Below, piece by piece: positions 1-9,005 of a stretch of 64,000 nt of DNA; the first letter of the stretch is position 1, and each line of letters opens with the position of its first letter. A model generated the notes under the pieces. It saw only the letters and a list, made by a program, of their open reading frames with translations. It ran no database searches and was not told where the DNA came from. The translations under genes were made by a program, and so were the position numbers. This stretch comes from Paenibacillus montanisoli (GTDB lineage Bacteria; Bacillota; Bacilli; Paenibacillales; Paenibacillaceae): contig NZ_QLUW01000002.1 of the NCBI RefSeq assembly GCF_003268025.1, forward strand, positions 1,178,001-1,242,000, written 5' to 3'.

Positions 1-299
1 GGGGACCCCAAGGGCTCCGCCCTCTGGACACCCGGATGGTATAACGTTGGTGCTCCAGAGAAATGCTCCTAGCTTCAGTTGGCGGGGGCTCGAAGTCCCT
101 TGCGGGACTAACTTTCATTTTGGCGCTCCCGTGCAGCACCATCCCCCTAAATCCCCCTTGCTAAGGGGGACCCCAAGGGCTCCGCCCTCTGGACACCCGG
201 ATGGTATAACGTTGGTGCTCCAGAGAAATGCTCCTAGCTTCAGTTGGCGGGGGGCTCGAAGTCCCTTGCGGGACTAACTTTCATTTTGGCGCTCCCGTG
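1..299. repeat. Two-copy direct repeat (133/134 bp units, 166-bp period)
   Basis: Positions 1-133 and 166-299 are the same sequence apart from one extra G in a G-run of the second copy. The 32-bp spacer contains a hairpin of the type TCCCCC-TTGCTAA-GGGGGA, and each copy contains the short stems AGGGCTCCGCCCT and AGTCCCTTGCGGGACT. The first copy starts exactly at the window edge, so the array may continue to the left. Frames that run through it use the repeat twice and look non-coding. It lies downstream of mraY, where murD would usually follow. Confidence 0.9.
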
Positions 300-359
300 T
301 TACCTGTTGACTGCGTCACAGAGTAACGTTTGGGCGAGAGAGGTGCGCTGATGCAGTCT

Positions 360-515
360 TCTGCGTAGTGCCCGCTTTCGTCCCTTTCGGGACACGCTCC
401 CATTTCGGCGCGCGTAGTTAGTTGTCGGCAGCTGCGCTGCCTTGTCCCTCCGGGACTTTTAAAGGCAAAGTGCGATCGGCAGCTGCGCTGCCTTGTCCCT
501 GCGGGACTTACTAAA
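360..515. repeat. Cluster of short hairpins with a repeated 33-bp module
   Basis: This stretch has several GTCCC-loop-GGGAC stems (around 380-395, 443-456 and 496-509). It also has two copies of a module beginning CGGCAGCTGCGCTGCC, followed by the GTCCC/GGGAC stem, near 425-458 and 478-511. The same stem type is present in the 1-299 repeat. Nothing in it looks coding. The remaining parts of 300-580 show no gene. Confidence 0.75.
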
Positions 516-581
516 GAAAAGCCGCGTACAAGAGCAGAGCGGGCGGTGTCGTTGTGTAGAAGCGTCAGCGTTCGTTTGCCT

Positions 582-627
582 AGGCTGAATGATTTGCATG
601 GCGCTAGCCACGCAAATCATTCAGCCT
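582..627. repeat. 46-bp near-perfect palindrome
   Basis: A 16-nt arm AGGCTGAATGATTTGC (582-597) is matched exactly by its reverse complement at 612-627. The 14-nt centre is itself partly self-complementary (TGGC..GCCA). Neither side has a good T-run, so it is not a standard intrinsic terminator, although it lies about 110 bp downstream of mraY and could stop or process that transcript. Confidence 0.85.
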
Positions 628-628
628 T

Positions 629-684
629 TGTCCAGCGGATTTCTACCTTTAGATCCCTTATATGATCAAGAAATCCGATGGACA
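629..684. repeat. Second large inverted repeat next to the palindrome
   Basis: TGTCC-agc-GGATTTCT (629-644) pairs with AGAAATCC-gat-GGACA (669-684), a 13-bp stem with one symmetric internal loop and a 24-nt apical loop. It abuts the 582-627 palindrome and lies about 55 bp past the mraY stop codon. A role as transcript end or processing site is inference. Confidence 0.7.
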
Positions 685-737
685 ACAGCGATCGTAACAA
701 CGAGCCGCACGCGCAGCGGTGTACTCCCAGCGTTCTT

Positions 738-1694
738 TTACCGCCCCAGAAGCAAGCCGATCGCCGCGAAGATAATGCCAACGAACCAGAACGAGGTGAC
801 GACCTTCCACTCGGACCAGCCGGACAGCTCGAAATGGTGATGGATCGGGCTCATTTTGAAAATCCGCTTGCCGCGCAGCTTGAACGATCCTACTTGAAGA
901 ATAACAGAAAGCATCTCCAGAACGAAAACGCCTCCGATAATGACGAGCAAAATTTCCGTTTTCGTCAGGATCGCGACAGCCGCCATGCCGCCGCCAATGC
1001 CGAGCGAGCCGGTATCCCCCATGAACACCTTCGCCGGATGCGCGTTAAAGACAAGGAAGCCCAGCATCGCGCCGATCATCGTCGCGGAGAAGATGGCGGA
1101 CTCATGTTCGCTAGCATGCAATGCGAGAATGGCAAAGGCCGTAAACGCGACCGCGCCCGTTCCCGCCAGCAAGCCGTCGACGCCGTCCGTGAAGTTGACC
1201 GCGTTTGTCGTAGCAAACAGCATGATGACCACAAACGGGTAGTAGAACCAGCTGAAGTCAAATTCCACGCTCGTGCCTGGAATGCCGACTACCGTGCTGT
1301 GGCCCATCTGATAGAGCAGTACGCATAGAATAACGGCGAATATCAGCTGGCCGATCAGCTTCTGCAGGGCAGTCAAGCCAAGCGAACGTTTAAATACGAT
1401 TTTAATATAATCATCCAAAAATCCGACCAGCCCAAAGCCGAGCGATGCGATGAGCAGCACCCAGAACGAAGAAGTTTTATCCGAAAATTTCAGGAATGCC
1501 AGAAGAACGGCCAGCATGATAATAATGCCGCCCATCGTCGGCGTTCCTGATTTTTTCAGATGGCTTTGCGGGCCATCCGTACGGATCTGCTGGCCGAATT
1601 TCAACCGTCTCAGCAGCGGAATGAACAAAGGTCCGAACAGTACCGCGAGCATGAAGGAAGCGCCGATTGACAGAAGTATGACCTTTACGTCCAT
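738..1694 (-). CDS. mraY: Phospho-N-acetylmuramoyl-pentapeptide transferase
   Basis: MraY transfers phospho-MurNAc-pentapeptide from the UDP carrier to undecaprenyl phosphate at the inner face of the membrane, making lipid I. The 318-residue polytopic protein has the expected family length. Visible catalytic motifs are the DD pair at 94-95, NFTDGVDG at 167-174 and the HHH cluster at 285-287. The start follows GAGGGTGAAATC. It is the last dcw gene in the window, 11 bp after murF; murD, which usually comes next, is not seen before the left edge and the repeat-rich spacer begins instead. Confidence 0.98.
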   Translation of the reverse strand: MDVKVILLSIGASFMLAVLFGPLFIPLLRRLKFGQQIRTDGPQSHLKKSGTPTMGGIIIMLAVLLAFLKFSDKTSSFWVLLIASLGFGLVGFLDDYIKIVFKRSLGLTALQKLIGQLIFAVILCVLLYQMGHSTVVGIPGTSVEFDFSWFYYPFVVIMLFATTNAVNFTDGVDGLLAGTGAVAFTAFAILALHASEHESAIFSATMIGAMLGFLVFNAHPAKVFMGDTGSLGIGGGMAAVAILTKTEILLVIIGGVFVLEMLSVILQVGSFKLRGKRIFKMSPIHHHFELSGWSEWKVVTSFWFVGIIFAAIGLLLGR

Positions 1695-1705
1695 GATTTC
1701 ACCCT

Positions 1706-3136
1706 CTATGCACGCTGCAGGTCATGGACGATTTCTTCCATGCGCATGCCGCGTGATCCTTTCACCAATACGAGGTCCTCCGGCTCCAACCGCTCGCGGA
1801 GATACTCGATAAGCCGCCCTTTATCATCGAAAGCCTTAACGCCTTCCTCTACTGAAGAAGCCACCGTGCTTGAGTCACTCCTTCTGAAATGCTTCGCCGC
1901 TTCGGCAGCGGTGCGCTGCGATAGCTTGCCGAACGTGAGCACGACATCCGCCTTCGCCGGATTCACGTACGCGCCGATCTCGCCGTGCATCGCTTCCTCC
2001 TCCGGCCCTAGCTCCAGCATATCGCCAAGGACGAGCCATTTGCGCTTGTAGCCGGTCAGACCCGATACAAGATCGATCGCCGCGCGTACGGAGGTCGGAC
2101 TTGCGTTGTATGCATCGTTCAATAGCATTGCTCCATTATACGCGCGAATCGGCTCAATGCGCATCGATGTCAGCTTCATTCCGGTAAAGCCGCCGCGGAT
2201 GACTTCATCCGGCACGCCGAACTTCTTGGCCGCCGCGATGGCTGCCAGCGCATTCGACACATTATGCGTGCCCGCGGCCGGAAGCTCGACGCGCTCCAAA
2301 CCGTAATCGCCTGCAACGTCGAACTTGGAGGTCGTCGCATCGACGGACACGTTCTCCGCCGTCCAGCGGTTGCCTGCTTGCAAGCCGAAGGTTTGCACCT
2401 CGACTGCCTCCGGCAGCGATACTTGCTTAAGCCCTTCATGCAGCAGCGGTTCATCGCCGTTGATAAGCAGCAGGCCGCCGGGACGCAGCCCCGCAACGAT
2501 TTCCAGCTTCGCTTTGGCGATGCCGGCGCGCGATCCGAGCTGCAGCATATGGGATTCGCCGATATTCGTAATAATCGCTACGTCCGGCTTTGCGAGCCGG
2601 GTCAGCAGATCGATTTCGCCGAATTCGCTCATGCCCATTTCCAGCACGACGACCTGCACGTTCTCTTCCAGATCCAGAAGCGTAAGCGGCAGGCCGATGT
2701 GGTTATTGAAATTGCCATCCGTTTTATGCACGCGGAACGCGCCCGACAGAACAGCGGCGACCATATCCTTCGTCGTCGTTTTGCCATTGCTGCCGGTAAC
2801 GCCGACGACGCGGACACCGAGCTCGTCACGGTAGGACGCCGCAAGCCGCTGCAGCGCCAAGGTCGTATCGTCGACAAGGACGACCGGCGCCTTGGCCAGC
2901 GCCTCCGGCAGCTCCTTATCCCGCTGCCACAATGAGCCCACGGCTCCGCCGTCAATCGCAGCTGACGCAAAATCATGCCCGTCAAAATTTTCGCCTTTGA
3001 TCGGTACGAACAGCTGTCCCGGCGCCATGCGCCGGGAATTGATCGAGACGCCCGCGATGTCCGGATCGCCGGCTGTATGGTTCAAAATCGTTCCGCCGCA
3101 CATGGCGGCAATCGCGCTTAATTTACGTTTGATCAC
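1706..3136 (-). CDS. murF: UDP-N-acetylmuramoyl-tripeptide:D-Ala-D-Ala ligase
   Basis: MurF adds the D-alanyl-D-alanine dipeptide to UDP-MurNAc-tripeptide in the cytoplasm, the last soluble step of precursor synthesis. The 476-residue protein has the Mur ligase ATP loop GVTGSNGKTT at about 112-121, a central domain with a conserved EMG motif, and the YNASPTS segment before the C-terminal domain. The start is a GTG behind AAGGAG and overlaps the end of murE by 14 bp, indicating translational coupling. Placement between murE and mraY differs from Bacillus subtilis, where murF lies elsewhere, and is common in Paenibacillus. Confidence 0.97.
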   Translation of the reverse strand: MIKRKLSAIAAMCGGTILNHTAGDPDIAGVSINSRRMAPGQLFVPIKGENFDGHDFASAAIDGGAVGSLWQRDKELPEALAKAPVVLVDDTTLALQRLAASYRDELGVRVVGVTGSNGKTTTKDMVAAVLSGAFRVHKTDGNFNNHIGLPLTLLDLEENVQVVVLEMGMSEFGEIDLLTRLAKPDVAIITNIGESHMLQLGSRAGIAKAKLEIVAGLRPGGLLLINGDEPLLHEGLKQVSLPEAVEVQTFGLQAGNRWTAENVSVDATTSKFDVAGDYGLERVELPAAGTHNVSNALAAIAAAKKFGVPDEVIRGGFTGMKLTSMRIEPIRAYNGAMLLNDAYNASPTSVRAAIDLVSGLTGYKRKWLVLGDMLELGPEEEAMHGEIGAYVNPAKADVVLTFGKLSQRTAAEAAKHFRRSDSSTVASSVEEGVKAFDDKGRLIEYLRERLEPEDLVLVKGSRGMRMEEIVHDLQRA

Positions 3137-4616
3137 TATAAAGACTCCTTATCGCTTCTTTTGCCACTTCACGGTCGTCGAAATCATATTTGACGCCTCT
3201 TATATCCTGATAGGTTTCATGGCCTTTCCCCGCAATTAATACTACATCGTCACGCCTCGCCATTTCAACCGCTTTTTGTATCGCGGCTTTACGGTCCTCC
3301 AGCAGCTCGTAGCGGCTCTTCGCAATGCCGTCCTGCAGCAAACCGGCTTCGATATCGAGCAGAATCCGGTTCGGATCCTCCGTCCTCGGATTGTCGGATG
3401 TAATGATGGCATAATCCGCAATTTCCGCTGCGATTCGGCCCATCAGCGGACGCTTCGTCCGGTCGCGGTCGCCGCCGCAGCCGAACACGCAGATGATCCG
3501 CCCGACGGCGAATTCCTTGACGGCGGAGAGCACGTTTTTCAAACCGTCCGGCGTATGGGCGTAGTCCACGATGACGGCGAACGGCTGACCCGCCTGGACG
3601 GATTCGACGCGTCCCGGAACACCGGGGATCGATTCAAGGCTCTTCTTGATCTGAGCCAGCGGCACGCCCTCGATCAAAGACGCGCAAATGGCGCCAAGCG
3701 CATTGTACACGTTATATTTACCGGCCATCCGCAGCGTAATGTCCGCGGAACCGGCGAACGTCTCCACATGAAAAGCGGTGCCGTGCGCCGTAATGCGCAC
3801 TTTATCGGCCCGAACGTCGGCATCTTGGTCGATGCCGTAAGTGACGACATCCGCAGCGGTAACGTCCGCATAGCCCGGCGAAGCGGCATCGTCTGCATTC
3901 AGCACCGCGAACAACCGCTCATCCGGCCCTCCGAATTCGTTGCCGAGCCTAGAGAACAGCAGCCCTTTCGCGGCCGCGTAGCGCTCCATCGTACTATGAT
4001 AATCGAGGTGATCCTGCGTCAGGTTCGTGAAAATCGCAATCCGGTACCGGCTGCCCTTCACCCGCCCCTGCTCCAACGCATGCGAGGAAACCTCCATGAT
4101 GCAATAGTCCGTGCCCGCCTTCACCATGGCGCCAAGCGACCGTTGCAGCTCCAGCGCTTCGGGCGTCGTGCCCGACATCGGGAACGACTTGCCGGCATAG
4201 CGCATTTCCACAGTCCCGATCACGCCGGCGCTGTAACCGGCGTCGCTAAGTATTTTCTCGATGAGATACGTCGTCGTCGTTTTGCCGTTCGTCCCCGTAA
4301 CGCCGATTAGCTTCAGCTTCCGGCTCGGATGACCGTAATAATAATCCGCTATAACCGCCATCGCATGACGGCTGTCTTTCACAACGAGCTGCGGAACCGG
4401 CAAATCCAGCAGCCGTTCCACCACGACCGCTATCGCCCCGCGGTTTACCGCCTCCGAAGCGAAATCATGACCGTCAACCTTATGTCCGCGCAGACAGATA
4501 AAGACGCAGCCAGGCGTGACGCGGCGGGAGTCGGTCTCAATGCCGCCGATCTCCGCCGTACCATCCCCGACAAGAACTGATGTGAGCAGAAGCCCAGCCA
4601 ATTGTTCCACACGCAT
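3123..4616 (-). CDS. murE: UDP-MurNAc-L-Ala-D-Glu:meso-diaminopimelate ligase
   Basis: MurE adds the third stem-peptide residue to UDP-MurNAc-dipeptide in the cytoplasm. The 497-residue protein has the three Mur ligase domains with ATP loop GVTGTNGKTTT starting at about 105. The specificity motif DNPR is at 408-411; in this family it marks meso-diaminopimelate rather than lysine enzymes, so the wall is predicted to be DAP type. The start follows GGGAGGGG. About 105 bp separate it from spoVD, and the stop overlaps the murF start. Confidence 0.97.
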   Translation of the reverse strand: MRVEQLAGLLLTSVLVGDGTAEIGGIETDSRRVTPGCVFICLRGHKVDGHDFASEAVNRGAIAVVVERLLDLPVPQLVVKDSRHAMAVIADYYYGHPSRKLKLIGVTGTNGKTTTTYLIEKILSDAGYSAGVIGTVEMRYAGKSFPMSGTTPEALELQRSLGAMVKAGTDYCIMEVSSHALEQGRVKGSRYRIAIFTNLTQDHLDYHSTMERYAAAKGLLFSRLGNEFGGPDERLFAVLNADDAASPGYADVTAADVVTYGIDQDADVRADKVRITAHGTAFHVETFAGSADITLRMAGKYNVYNALGAICASLIEGVPLAQIKKSLESIPGVPGRVESVQAGQPFAVIVDYAHTPDGLKNVLSAVKEFAVGRIICVFGCGGDRDRTKRPLMGRIAAEIADYAIITSDNPRTEDPNRILLDIEAGLLQDGIAKSRYELLEDRKAAIQKAVEMARRDDVVLIAGKGHETYQDIRGVKYDFDDREVAKEAIRSLYSDQT

Positions 4617-4721
4617 CGCAAAAGTCCCCTCCCATGAGCAGATCCAAGCTGCGCAGGGCCGCCTTCGAAGAAGCAGCTGTCTCGGGTCGCAGCCTACTCC
4701 ATCTATCTATACTCATTATAG

Positions 4722-6662
4722 TCAGCGAACATTGCTTTCATCATTGTCTTTTGCTAAATAAATCCGGATGGTTGACCCTCTGTCTACGCGCGTTCCCGCG
4801 GCCGGCGACTGCCGGATGACGGTATCTCCGCTGCCTGCCGACGTCAGGTTAAAGTTCATGTTCAAATCCTCGTAAATATCGGAAACGGTTTTGCCGATCA
4901 AATTCGGAACGGTCACAATCGGCGTTTCGCCGTACTTATACTCCTTGCTCAATTGATTCTTTCTCGGCTCGACACCCATATACGGCAATGCGTCGGCCAA
5001 AATATTATGAACGATCGGCGCCGCCACCACGCCACCGAATTGGATGCCCTGAGGATTATCAACGGCAACATAGACGACGATCTTCGGATCGTCTGCCGGC
5101 GCGAAGCCGATAAAGGATACGATGTGCTCGTTAGGCGAATACCGGCCGTTCACGACCTTCTGTGCGGTACCGGTCTTGCCGCCTACGCGGTAGCCGTCAA
5201 TGAACGCGTTGCGTCCCGTCCCTTTGGCCACGACGCTCTCCAGCGCTTCACGGACCTGCTTGCTGGTTTTCTCGGAAATGACGGTACGTACCGCCTCCGG
5301 CTCCACATTGCTGACGATATCGCCCGTTTCAGGATTGATCCACGATTTGGCGACATGCGGCTTATACAATGTACCCCCGTTGATCGCCGCCGAAACAGCC
5401 GCGATTTGCTGGATAGGCGTTACCGACACCCCTTGACCGAATGCGGTCGTTGCGAGCTCTACAGGTCCGACCTGGCTCATTTTGAACATAATGCCGTTTT
5501 CTTCGCCGCCAAGATCGATGCCGGTCTTCTTCCCGAAGCCGAAGTTTTTAATATACTCGAACAGCTTCTCTTTGCCAAGCCGATTGCCAAGCGCAACGAA
5601 TCCGGGATTGCATGAGTTCTGCACGACTTCGAGGAATGTTTGGCTGCCGTGACCGCCTTTCTTCCAGCAGCGCAGCCGCGCTCCGCCGATTTCTACCGCT
5701 CCCGGATCGAAGAAATGCTCGCCGGTCAAATTGACCTTTCCTTCTTCCAGCGCCGCTGCCAGCGTAATGATCTTGAATGTCGAACCTGGCTCGTACGTCA
5801 TCCAGATCGGCAAATTGCGGTTATAAATAACAGGGTCTACGTCTCTGTATTTGTCCGGCTCATAGGTCGGTCTGCTGGCCATGCCCAAAATTTCGCCGTT
5901 CGTCGGGTCCATCGCAATGGCGATAATGTTATCGGCTTGGAACTTCACCATTGCCTGGTCCAGCTCACGCTCCATGATCGTTTGTATTTGTTTATCGATC
6001 GTAAGCTCCAGATTGAGTCCGTCCTTCGGCTCGAGATACGTATCCGAGGAGCCCGGCATTTGGCCGCCGCTAGCCGTCGAGAGAAAGGAGATGTTGCCGT
6101 TAATGCCCCGCAGCATATCATCGTATTTCGCTTCAATGCCCGTTAAGCCCTGATTATCGATCCCCGTAAAACCGAGCACATGCGAAGCGAAGCTGCCAAG
6201 CGGATAATACCGTTTATTGTCCTCGGCCACGACAATGCCGGGCAAATTCAAATCGCGGACCTGCTGCGCTTTCTCCGTCGTGATTTTACGGCCGCCGGGC
6301 TTGATGCTGACGATCATCTGCTTCTTCGTGATCATCTTAAAGACCGAATCCTCGGTCATGCCCAAGACGCCTGCGAGCTGTGCCGCAGCAGACTTGGCAT
6401 CCTTGATTTGCGCCGGAATCGCCATAATCGTAGGCGAGCTTATATTGTAGGCAAGAATCGAGCCGTTCCGGTCGAGAATTTCGCCCCGCTTCGCCGAGAA
6501 CGGAATTTCCCTTCGCCAGGAATTTTCAGCCTTCGAAGCGAGTTCTTCGCCTTCCCACAGCTGGACATAGCCCAGCCTTCCAGCTAGAGATGCGAATGCA
6601 AGAATGCCAATAAGAAGCGCCATAAACAGCCTGCGCCTGATCGTCACGCTCGAAACTTTCAC
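4722..6662 (-). CDS. spoVD: Class B penicillin-binding protein, SpoVD-like
   Basis: This is a membrane-anchored peptidoglycan transpeptidase. In B. subtilis SpoVD makes spore cortex peptidoglycan in the mother cell. The 646-residue protein has one N-terminal membrane segment (about 13-28), a dimerisation domain, and a transpeptidase domain with STFK (nucleophile S294), SCN (350-352) and KTGT (496-499). A single PASTA domain occupies about 577-637. The start is GTG after GGAGGGG. It follows pbpB and its terminator, so it probably has its own, possibly sporulation-specific, promoter, although I could not identify a clear one. Confidence 0.92.
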   Translation of the reverse strand: MKVSSVTIRRRLFMALLIGILAFASLAGRLGYVQLWEGEELASKAENSWRREIPFSAKRGEILDRNGSILAYNISSPTIMAIPAQIKDAKSAAAQLAGVLGMTEDSVFKMITKKQMIVSIKPGGRKITTEKAQQVRDLNLPGIVVAEDNKRYYPLGSFASHVLGFTGIDNQGLTGIEAKYDDMLRGINGNISFLSTASGGQMPGSSDTYLEPKDGLNLELTIDKQIQTIMERELDQAMVKFQADNIIAIAMDPTNGEILGMASRPTYEPDKYRDVDPVIYNRNLPIWMTYEPGSTFKIITLAAALEEGKVNLTGEHFFDPGAVEIGGARLRCWKKGGHGSQTFLEVVQNSCNPGFVALGNRLGKEKLFEYIKNFGFGKKTGIDLGGEENGIMFKMSQVGPVELATTAFGQGVSVTPIQQIAAVSAAINGGTLYKPHVAKSWINPETGDIVSNVEPEAVRTVISEKTSKQVREALESVVAKGTGRNAFIDGYRVGGKTGTAQKVVNGRYSPNEHIVSFIGFAPADDPKIVVYVAVDNPQGIQFGGVVAAPIVHNILADALPYMGVEPRKNQLSKEYKYGETPIVTVPNLIGKTVSDIYEDLNMNFNLTSAGSGDTVIRQSPAAGTRVDRGSTIRIYLAKDNDESNVR

Positions 6663-6734
6663 TTAACATCCCCTCCGAACAGCTCGTAAAACGGGTACGT
6701 TCGTCCAACCGTTTCCTAATCCAAGCCTATTCAA

Positions 6735-6767
6735 AGGAAAAGGGGGTTAGAACAAGCCTAACCCCCG
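6735..6767 (-). terminator. Probable intrinsic terminator after pbpB
   Basis: On the minus strand GGGGGTTAG and CTAACCCCC form a stem followed by TTTTCCTTT. It lies about 20 bp past the pbpB stop and upstream of spoVD, suggesting these two genes are at least partly transcribed separately. Confidence 0.65.
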
Positions 6768-6787
6768 GCATTACTCGTTTGATATTG

Positions 6788-8995
6788 TCAGTCGCTTGCT
6801 TGGTCTTTTGCTTCCTTCTCGTCTGCTTGAGCCTGTTCGGCGGCCTGTACGCCAGGCGGGGAAAGGACGAGCTTCAGCACCTTATTGCCGCCCTGCTTCG
6901 CCAACGTTTGCGAGGAGACGAAACCTTCCCCGGTCGTCTCTACGCGCAGCTGCAGGAGCGAGCACATCTCCAGCGCGTCGCGCAGCGACAGTCCTTTCAT
7001 ATTCGGAACCGCCAGTTTGCTCCTATCCTCCGTGAGCAAATATACGTGCTGGTCTGGACCGACCACTGCACCCGCCTTCGGAATTTGCTGCAGCACCGTC
7101 TTGCCGCTGCCGACGATTTCGTAGGTCAGCTCGCTCGATTTCAGTACCGCTTTCGCTTTGGTCAGGTCCTGCTTCGCGACATTCGGTATCTCGACCGTTT
7201 GTTCATGCTTCGGCATACCGTTCTCCGTCGTCTTCACGGCCGTGACGGGGTCGACTCCCATGTGCCGCAAGCTCTGCTGAACGATTTTCTTAAAGAGCGG
7301 CGCCATTACTGTACCGCCGGAAGCTTCCCGGTCATTCGGCTCGTCCATGACCAGATAGAGCACGATCTTCGGATTGCCGACCGGCGCAAAGCCGATGAAT
7401 GAAATGACGTATTTGTCTTCCGCATATTTGCCGTTTACAACCTTCTGTGCCGTACCGGTCTTGCCGGCTACGCGGTAGCCCTCGATGTACGCTCTTCGGC
7501 CGGTACCGATCTCTTTGTCGGAGACGACCTGTTCAAGATATTCGTCGACCAAGCCAGCCGTTTTCGGCGATATCACTTGACGGACAAGTTCAGGCTTAAT
7601 GACTTGGACCTTCTTCGAAACCGGATCCTGGATCTCCTTCACGAGATGCGGCACGAGCAGCTTTCCTCCGTTCGCGACGGCCGCAACGGCGGCCACCTGC
7701 TGGATCGGCGTTACCAGCACCGTCCCCTGGCCGAAGGACGCAGTCGCAACCTCGGTCGCATAATTGGGGTTGATATTGACTTGACCGTTTATTTCGCCCG
7801 GAAGCTCGATTCCGGTAGGCTTGCCGAAGCCGAATTTATTGATGTAGTCCATCAGCTTATCGGCCTTCAGCCGTTCGTAGCCCAGCTTTACAAATGCAAC
7901 GTTACTTGAACGCTTCAACCCTTCAAGAAACGTAATCTCTCCCCAGCCTTGCCGCACGATATCGTGAATGGACCCTCCGGGAACTTTGATGACGCCGGAC
8001 TTGTATTTTTCATCCGGATTAAAATAGCCTTCCTGCACGGCGCCCGACAGCGTCACAATCTTAAACGTCGAACCCGGCTCGTACCTCGACTTAATGGCAT
8101 GATCGTAAAATTTCTCTTGCGGCGCCGTCCAGTACGTGTTCGGGTTGAAGTTCGGCAAATTGGCCATGCCGAGAATTTCCATCGTTTGCGGATCCGCCGC
8201 GATGGCCGTGATGCTCTTCGGTTTGTATGTGTCGTACGTCTCCTGAATGGCCTCTTCAATATAGTGCTGAATCTCGGTATCGATGGTCAGTTTAATATTT
8301 TTGCCGTCGACGGAGGGCTTGAAGTTGACCGTCCCGTTCTCGAGAATGACGCCGTTGCCGTCACGTTCATATTTGATTTCGCCTTCGGTGCCGCGCAGCT
8401 GCTTATCTAGCGACGATTCGAGACCCATAACGGCCTTGCCCTCTTTATCCTCATAGCCAAGAATATGCGAGGCCAAACTGCCCTTCGGATAGAAGCGCTT
8501 CTGCTGGTCGATCAGGTAAATGCCGATGTCCTTCTGACCGGTCTCTTCCTTAAGCTGATCCTGGAGCTTGATAACCTGGTCCGCCACCGATTTGTCGATC
8601 TTCCAGCCTTCCTTGCGCACCTCGCGCTGCTGATAATATTCGCCGTTCTTCTGCTTGGCCTCGACGATTTCCCGCAGCGATAATTGCGATTTGCCTAGGA
8701 TCGAACTCAGCTTGCTGACGATCGCATCCTCCAGCTCCAGGTCATGTATGAGCTTCGGATTGACGGCGACCGTATAGGCCGCGACATCCATGGCCAGCAC
8801 ATTGCCGTTGCGGTCGGTAATCGTTCCCCGCACCGGGATGAGCTTCTCCGACCTCGACCAGACTTCTCTGGCTTTCTCCGCCCAGAAATCCGCTTTGACC
8901 ACCTGAACCCAATAGATTCGGCCCGCCAATAAAGAAAAAAGGAGGGTGATAAGCCCTCCGACCAACAGCGTGCGTAATTTGATTCGTTTCGTCAT
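6788..8995 (-). CDS. pbpB: Class B penicillin-binding protein 2B with two PASTA domains
   Basis: PBP2B is the divisome transpeptidase that cross-links septal peptidoglycan in partnership with FtsW and FtsL. The chosen ATG (MTKRIKLR) follows AGGTGG and lies 11 bp after ftsL; a longer frame would run into ftsL. The 735-residue product has an N-terminal membrane segment (about 9-27), a dimerisation domain, and a transpeptidase domain with STFK (S309), SSN (363-365) and KTGT (512-515). Two C-terminal PASTA domains occupy about 600-660 and 662-720. The two PASTA domains and its position between ftsL and spoVD separate it from SpoVD, which has one. Confidence 0.95.
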   Translation of the reverse strand: MTKRIKLRTLLVGGLITLLFSLLAGRIYWVQVVKADFWAEKAREVWSRSEKLIPVRGTITDRNGNVLAMDVAAYTVAVNPKLIHDLELEDAIVSKLSSILGKSQLSLREIVEAKQKNGEYYQQREVRKEGWKIDKSVADQVIKLQDQLKEETGQKDIGIYLIDQQKRFYPKGSLASHILGYEDKEGKAVMGLESSLDKQLRGTEGEIKYERDGNGVILENGTVNFKPSVDGKNIKLTIDTEIQHYIEEAIQETYDTYKPKSITAIAADPQTMEILGMANLPNFNPNTYWTAPQEKFYDHAIKSRYEPGSTFKIVTLSGAVQEGYFNPDEKYKSGVIKVPGGSIHDIVRQGWGEITFLEGLKRSSNVAFVKLGYERLKADKLMDYINKFGFGKPTGIELPGEINGQVNINPNYATEVATASFGQGTVLVTPIQQVAAVAAVANGGKLLVPHLVKEIQDPVSKKVQVIKPELVRQVISPKTAGLVDEYLEQVVSDKEIGTGRRAYIEGYRVAGKTGTAQKVVNGKYAEDKYVISFIGFAPVGNPKIVLYLVMDEPNDREASGGTVMAPLFKKIVQQSLRHMGVDPVTAVKTTENGMPKHEQTVEIPNVAKQDLTKAKAVLKSSELTYEIVGSGKTVLQQIPKAGAVVGPDQHVYLLTEDRSKLAVPNMKGLSLRDALEMCSLLQLRVETTGEGFVSSQTLAKQGGNKVLKLVLSPPGVQAAEQAQADEKEAKDQASD

Positions 8996-9005
8996 GTGCT
9001 GCCAC

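Noticed and set aside
47-277. Open frame running through the left tandem repeat
   Set aside because: Its sequence repeats itself because the DNA does (LQRNAPSFSWRG twice), it has no ribosome-binding site, and it crosses several stems.
1-515. CRISPR array
   Set aside because: Repeats are long, only two copies are seen, and the spacer between them is itself a hairpin; there are no cas genes.
589-1328. Plus-strand open frames opposite mraY
   Set aside because: They lie antisense to a complete mraY, begin inside the palindrome or without a site, and have no recognisable features.
4690-4745. TATAAT sequence upstream of murE as a promoter
   Set aside because: The -10 is perfect but nothing like TTGACA lies 16-18 bp ahead, and it stands right at the spoVD stop.
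6663-6734. Sigma-E promoter in front of spoVD
   Set aside because: Expected from B. subtilis, but no pair resembling ATATT and CATACA with correct spacing was found.
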